In this document: in pieces, positions 60,922 through 64,000 of the stretch
How positions within the stretch are numbered: the first letter of the stretch is position 1
Layout of the letters: each line of letters begins with the position of its first letter
Assembly: GCA_963793025.1 (NCBI GenBank)
Contig: CAWBYL010000009.1
Location: forward strand, 62,001-126,000
DNA length: 64,000 nucleotides
Origin: CAWBYL01 sp963793025
Lineage (GTDB): Bacteria; Actinomycetota; Acidimicrobiia; Acidimicrobiales; Acidimicrobilacustridaceae
Direction: 5' to 3'
Notes under the pieces: generated by a model
What the model was told of the DNA's origin: nothing
Seen by the model: only the letters and a program-made list of their open reading frames with translations
Database searches by the model: none
Position numbers and translations under genes: made by a program

Positions 60922-61399
60922 CTCGGCCTCCGGCGGCTCGGCGGAACTCCACCACGTCGGGCGGCTGGCCGAGCACGAGGACACGGGCGCCGGCATCGAG
61001 CACCGTGTCCGGTCCGGGGGACACATCGGGGAGGCTCCCGTGGAGGACGGCGGCCACGGTCACCCGGTGGCGCCTGCGGATCTCGAGGTCCCCGATCGTG
61101 CGGCCGGCCATGGCGCCGTCCCGGTGGATCCTCACGGCGTCGATCTGGAGACCGCCGAGGACCGAGTGCAGCTCCTCCAGCAGCGAGGGGTCGATGGTGA
61201 AGGTGCCGGTCAGGACGGCTCCGAGGGCCCGGGCGTCCGCCTCGGCCAGCCGGACCGGGGGAGTGTCGGCGACCTGGAGGTCGACGGCACCGCCGGGGTA
61301 CTGCACCACCGAGACCGAGTCCCCTTCGGCGTTGTGGACCTCGGTGCGTTCCCCGATTCCGGGTAGGCGGGTACGGGTGATCCGGGGTGCGGGGGCCAT
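60911..61399 (-). CDS. TrkA-C domain regulatory subunit of the antiporter (KhtT-like)
   Basis: This ~162-residue protein has an N-terminal region (TRTRLPGIGERTEVHNAEGDSVSVVQYPGGAVDL) and a C-terminal TrkA-C/RCK-C domain (LEIRRRHRVTVAAVLHGS...VLDAGARVLVLGQPPDVVEFRR). In KhtTU systems this subunit senses cyclic di-AMP or nucleotide and pH and gates the antiporter. ATG 61399 is chosen: GGAGG lies ~11 nt upstream, while the ATG at 61462 adds 21 residues without an RBS. The 3' end overlaps the antiporter start. Confidence 0.85.
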   Translation of the reverse strand: MAPAPRITRTRLPGIGERTEVHNAEGDSVSVVQYPGGAVDLQVADTPPVRLAEADARALGAVLTGTFTIDPSLLEELHSVLGGLQIDAVRIHRDGAMAGRTIGDLEIRRRHRVTVAAVLHGSLPDVSPGPDTVLDAGARVLVLGQPPDVVEFRRAAGGRDGS

Positions 61400-61560
61400 G
61401 AGCAGCTCGTCCTCCTGAGTGGGTTCCTCGGTGTGGGCGGGTGAGCCACCAGGGTGGCCCATGAGCGGCCCGGCGGGGGTGAGGTTTCCGCGGGCGCCGG
61501 CGCCCGGCGCCGTGCGCCTACGCTTCGGACACCCCTGATCGCAGCCGGAAGGACATCTCC

Positions 61561-62367
61561 GTGGCTCTCGTCATCGTGCTCGCCAGCGTCACCGCCCTGG
61601 CCACCGCGATCCGCTCGACCTGGTCGCCGTGCGGCCTGTCGATGCTCTCGACGGTGACTCCCCTCGCCGAGTCGGGGCGCGGCCGACGTTGGTCGCGCAC
61701 CGCCACGTGGTTCGTGGTCGGCTCGGTGCTCGGTGGCCTCACGCTCGGTGCCGGCATGGCCGTGCTGGCGGCCCTCGTGGGTGGCCTCGGTCTGTCGTCG
61801 GCGACCGTTCTCGGCGTGGCCACCGTCGTCGCCCTGGTGTGTGCCGGCTCGGATCTCGACCCGTTCGGCCTCCATCTGCCGTTCCACGGTCGCCAGGTCA
61901 ACGAGCGGTGGCTCGACCAGTACCGTGCCTGGGTCTACGGCGGAGGCTTCGGCTGGCAGATCGGTGTGGGTCTGGCCACGTACATCACGACCGCCGGCAT
62001 CTACCTCATGATCGTCCTCACGGCCCTGACCGGACGTCCTCTCGTCGCCCTGGCCATCGGGGCCGGGTTCGGGCTGGTTCGAGGCCTGGCCATCCTGGCT
62101 GCCCGCTCCATCACCGGCCCGGCCCGCCTGATCGCCGTTCATCGCTGGTTCGCGGCATGGCGGGAGCCGGTGCGTCGCGGCGTCATCGGCGTGCAGCTGC
62201 TCGTCGCCGTGGTCGCCGCCGGCGCCTGGGCCGGTCCGGTCGGCGCCCTCGGCGCGGCCGTCGTGGCCGGCGGCCTCCTAGTGGCCGCTTGGCTCGGGCT
62301 GCGCCGGACAGGTCTTCGCTCCGGTGACGCCGCGGAGGCTCGCTGGGCGGCGCCCGCCGGTACCTGA
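61561..62367 (+). CDS. Multi-pass membrane protein with CcdA/DsbD-like start, function uncertain
   Basis: This 268-residue protein has seven or so helices. The first carries STWSPCGLSMLSTVTPLAE, like the CGxSxL segment of CcdA/DsbD or sulfite-exporter-like families, though only one of the paired cysteines is visible. Later helices are typical membrane segments (FGWQIGVGLATYITTAGIYLMIVLTAL). It is upstream of efeO on the same strand, 86 bp apart with an iron box between. It has no REXXE motif, so it is not EfeU. Its role is unknown. Confidence 0.65.
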   Translation: MALVIVLASVTALATAIRSTWSPCGLSMLSTVTPLAESGRGRRWSRTATWFVVGSVLGGLTLGAGMAVLAALVGGLGLSSATVLGVATVVALVCAGSDLDPFGLHLPFHGRQVNERWLDQYRAWVYGGGFGWQIGVGLATYITTAGIYLMIVLTALTGRPLVALAIGAGFGLVRGLAILAARSITGPARLIAVHRWFAAWREPVRRGVIGVQLLVAVVAAGAWAGPVGALGAAVVAGGLLVAAWLGLRRTGLRSGDAAEARWAAPAGT

Positions 62368-62396
62368 GCGGCACGCGCCCCGGGCTCTACCAACAC

Positions 62397-62426
62397 TTGT
62401 TAGGGCGACCTAACCTCTGACATCAT
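62397..62426 (+). promoter_or_regulatory. IdeR/DtxR-like iron box overlapping efeO promoter
   Basis: The 19 bp at 62400-62418 (TTAGGGCGACCTAACCTCT) match the IdeR consensus TTAGGTTAGGCTAACCTAA at 13 positions. GTTAGG/CCTAAC form perfect arms around GCGA. TTGTTA (62397-62402) and CATCAT (62421-62426), 18 bp apart, could be the -35 and -10, so bound repressor would block transcription of efeOB under iron sufficiency. Confidence 0.65.
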
Positions 62427-62430
62427 GCAG

Positions 62431-62446
62431 CCTTCTTATCAGAAGG
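62431..62446 (+). promoter_or_regulatory. Hairpin covering the efeO Shine-Dalgarno sequence
   Basis: CCTTCT (62431-62436) and AGAAGG (62441-62446) pair perfectly around the tetraloop TATC. AGAAGGAGG (62441-62449) is the ribosome binding site 4 nt before the ATG (62454), so the stem would hide most of it. Whether it is used for translational control is unknown. Confidence 0.5.
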
Positions 62447-62453
62447 AGGAACG

Positions 62454-63590
62454 ATGTCGGTTTCGAGACGATGGTTGTCGGGTGGCCTGGTGATGGCGGC
62501 GCTGCTGGCCGGGTGCACCGCCAAGTCGGTGGCCGGGGAGGACGGGGAGATCCAGGTGGTCGGCGTCGCTCTGACCGATGCCGGTTGCGAGCCGAACTCG
62601 CTCAGCGCCAAGGCCGGACCCACCACGTTCCAGGTGAGCAACGAAGACGCTGGCGGGGTCAACGAGCTCGAGGTGCTGACCGAGAGCGGCGACCGCGTCC
62701 TGGGCGAGGTCCACAACGTGGGACCGGGCACCGAGGGCAGCTTCTCGTTGACCTTGAAGGCGGGGAGCTACCAGACGTACTGCCCGGGGGGCACCAAGGA
62801 TCGTGGCACCCTCGAGGTGGCCGAATCCGACACCGGTCTGACCGGTGATCCGGTGGCCCAGCAGGAGGCGGTCAGCACCTACCTGGCCTACGTCCAGGTC
62901 CAGGCCGACGAGGCCGTGGTGCGCACCCAGGCGTTCGCCGACGCCATCGTCGCCGGAGACCTGGCTCAGGCCCAGTCGCTGTTCGCCTACGCCCGGGAGC
63001 CCTACGAACGCATCGAGCCCATCGCCGAGAGCTTCGGCGATCTCGATCCGGCCATCGACGCCCGTGAGGGTGACGTGCCCGAGGAGGAGTGGACGGGTTA
63101 CCACCGCCTCGAGAAGGCGTTGTGGATCGACCAGACCACCGACGGGCTCGCTCCGTTGGCCGACAAGCTCGTGGCCGACGTGACCGAGCTCCGAGACTCC
63201 ATCAGCTCGGTGGAGCTGGAGCCGGCTCAGATCGCCAACGGCGCGGTCGAGCTGCTCGACGAGGTGTCCGCTTCCAAGATCACCGGCGAGGAGGACCGCT
63301 ACTCCCACACCGACCTCGCCGACTTCGAGGCCAACGTCGCCGGGTCGCGTGCCGCCTTCGACGCCGTGGTCCCGCTGCTCGCCGAGGACGAGGCCGATCT
63401 GGTGGCCACCATCGAGGAGCGCTTCGCCAACCTCGAGGAGGCGCTGGCTCCCTACCGCGTCGACGGTGGCCCGGCCAACGGGTTCGTGCTCTACACCGAC
63501 CTCACCCCGGCCCAGACCGCTGACCTGGCTGTCGCCGTCGACGCCCTGGCCGAGCCGTTGTCGACGGTGGCCGCCCTGGTCCTGCAGTGA
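62454..63590 (+). CDS. efeO: EfeO-type iron-uptake lipoprotein
   Basis: This 378-residue protein has a lipoprotein signal (LVMAALLAGC, C21). A cupredoxin-like N-terminal domain follows (about 35-120: VGVALTDAGCEPNSLSAKAGPTTFQVSN...YQTYCPGG). An imelysin/peptidase-M75 domain follows with the GYHRLEKALW HxxE motif (about residue 220). EfeO recruits ferrous/ferric iron at the cell surface for EfeU. An IdeR box and a strong RBS precede it. The efeB start overlaps its stop (GTGA). EfeU itself is not seen in the window. Confidence 0.92.
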   Translation: MSVSRRWLSGGLVMAALLAGCTAKSVAGEDGEIQVVGVALTDAGCEPNSLSAKAGPTTFQVSNEDAGGVNELEVLTESGDRVLGEVHNVGPGTEGSFSLTLKAGSYQTYCPGGTKDRGTLEVAESDTGLTGDPVAQQEAVSTYLAYVQVQADEAVVRTQAFADAIVAGDLAQAQSLFAYAREPYERIEPIAESFGDLDPAIDAREGDVPEEEWTGYHRLEKALWIDQTTDGLAPLADKLVADVTELRDSISSVELEPAQIANGAVELLDEVSASKITGEEDRYSHTDLADFEANVAGSRAAFDAVVPLLAEDEADLVATIEERFANLEEALAPYRVDGGPANGFVLYTDLTPAQTADLAVAVDALAEPLSTVAALVLQ

Positions 63591-64000
63591 GTGAGGACGC
63601 GCTCGCCGCGGGCGGAGCGGCGGTTCCGCCGAACCGACCGGCGGCGACCGAGGCGGATCCTTCCGCCGGCGGGTTCTCCCGCCGGCGGTTGCTCGGCATG
63701 GCCGGTGCCGCGGCGGGCGGTCTGGCCGTCGGTGGCCTGGTCGGCGGCGCCGTGGCCTCGGCCGCGTCGGCGGGCGACAACGACCCGACGAACGGCGTCG
63801 TGGCCTTCCGAGGGGCGCATCAGGCCGGCATCGCCACCGCCGCCCAGGACCGGCTGCTCTTCGTCTCGTTCGACGTGGTGGCCACCCGGCAGACCGAGGT
63901 GGCCGAGTTGCTGCAGAAGTGGACCGTGGCCGCCGAGCGGATGACCCAGGGGCTGGCGGTCGACGAGCCGGCCACGACTGCGGCGTTGCCGCCCACCGAC
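63587..64000 (+). CDS. efeB: EfeB-type Dyp peroxidase/deferrochelatase, N-terminal part (cut by window end)
   Basis: The first ~138 residues are seen. A GTG start at 63587 overlaps the efeO stop. A twin-arginine signal follows (FSRRRLLGMAGAAAGGLAVGG), then the mature start GDNDPTNGVVAFRGAHQAGIATAAQDRLLFVSFDVVATRQTEVAELLQKW, as in EfeB. Dyp-type peroxidases of this group are exported by Tat and oxidise or release heme iron. The heme-binding His and catalytic Asp lie beyond the window. Confidence 0.88.
   Translation, partial: MSEDALAAGGAAVPPNRPAATEADPSAGGFSRRRLLGMAGAAAGGLAVGGLVGGAVASAASAGDNDPTNGVVAFRGAHQAGIATAAQDRLLFVSFDVVATRQTEVAELLQKWTVAAERMTQGLAVDEPATTAALPPTD

Noticed and set aside
1..64000. 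CRISPR arrays, insertion sequences and rRNA genes
   Set aside because: No regularly spaced direct repeats, transposase signatures or rRNA-like stretches were seen.

Overview
The window is very GC-rich, densely coded DNA of an actinobacterium. An origin in or near the Acidimicrobiia is my inference. It rests on a BldD-like XRE regulator beside hemW, an actinobacterial qcrCAB/ctaCDEF respiratory chain with a subunit IV, several GAF-ANTAR proteins, an F420-type luciferase-like oxidoreductase, an Rv2629-like protein and an IdeR-type iron box. There is no rRNA, CRISPR array or insertion sequence. One complete tRNA, tRNA-Val(CAC), is present.

Layout. 1-5 kb: regulator, hemW, a pseudokinase/LysM pair, a J-domain membrane protein and a VOC protein. 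5-9.3 kb: stress functions (baeRF/Rv2629-like protein, GAF-ANTAR, STAS, hsp20-hspR). 9.4-15.9 kb: a minus-strand formate-dehydrogenase-like molybdoenzyme operon (catalytic, Fe-S and NrfD-like subunits plus a HhH-GPD protein), with a hemerythrin upstream. 16-18.5 kb: GH15 and DUF421. 18.7-27.5 kb: one nearly uninterrupted aerobic respiratory operon, ctaE-qcrC-qcrA-qcrB-ctaC-ctaD-ctaF-ctaG. 27.6-33.8 kb: a TPP enzyme, an enolase-superfamily enzyme and a giant FAD/Fe-S dehydrogenase, probably one pathway. 33.7-43.4 kb: a signalling region with two STAS proteins, three GAF-ANTAR proteins, a PAS/GAF/SpoIIE phosphatase, small acidic proteins and an MFS transporter. 43.6-47 kb: ion transport, with a truncated CorA and a BrkB remnant. 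47.3-50.2 kb: an MFS transporter fused to eight peptidoglycan-binding-like repeats and a winged-helix-like tail. 50.3-54.8 kb: Rieske/DUF2231, Zn-alcohol dehydrogenase, F420-type oxidoreductase, DUF72 and a small protein.

54.9-59.66 kb looks like a small decaying element inserted at tRNA-Val. A 43-bp copy of the tRNA 3' half lies at the far end. Inside are a frameshifted LuxR-family ATPase regulator, a divergent SnoaL-like gene with a perfect inverted-repeat operator between them, and a frameshifted lipoprotein. No integrase is visible. 59.5-61.4 kb holds a K+/H+ antiporter with its TrkA-C subunit. The right end is an iron-uptake operon (efeO, then the start of efeB) behind an IdeR-like box and a hairpin over the efeO Shine-Dalgarno sequence.

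Most noteworthy: the MFS/PG-binding fusion; a 25-nt core conserved (22 of 25) in the leaders of two paralogous ANTAR genes, one forming a long hairpin next to the start codon; the tRNA-Val element; and five single-base-insertion-type frameshifts packed into about 4 kb, which may be real decay or sequence error.
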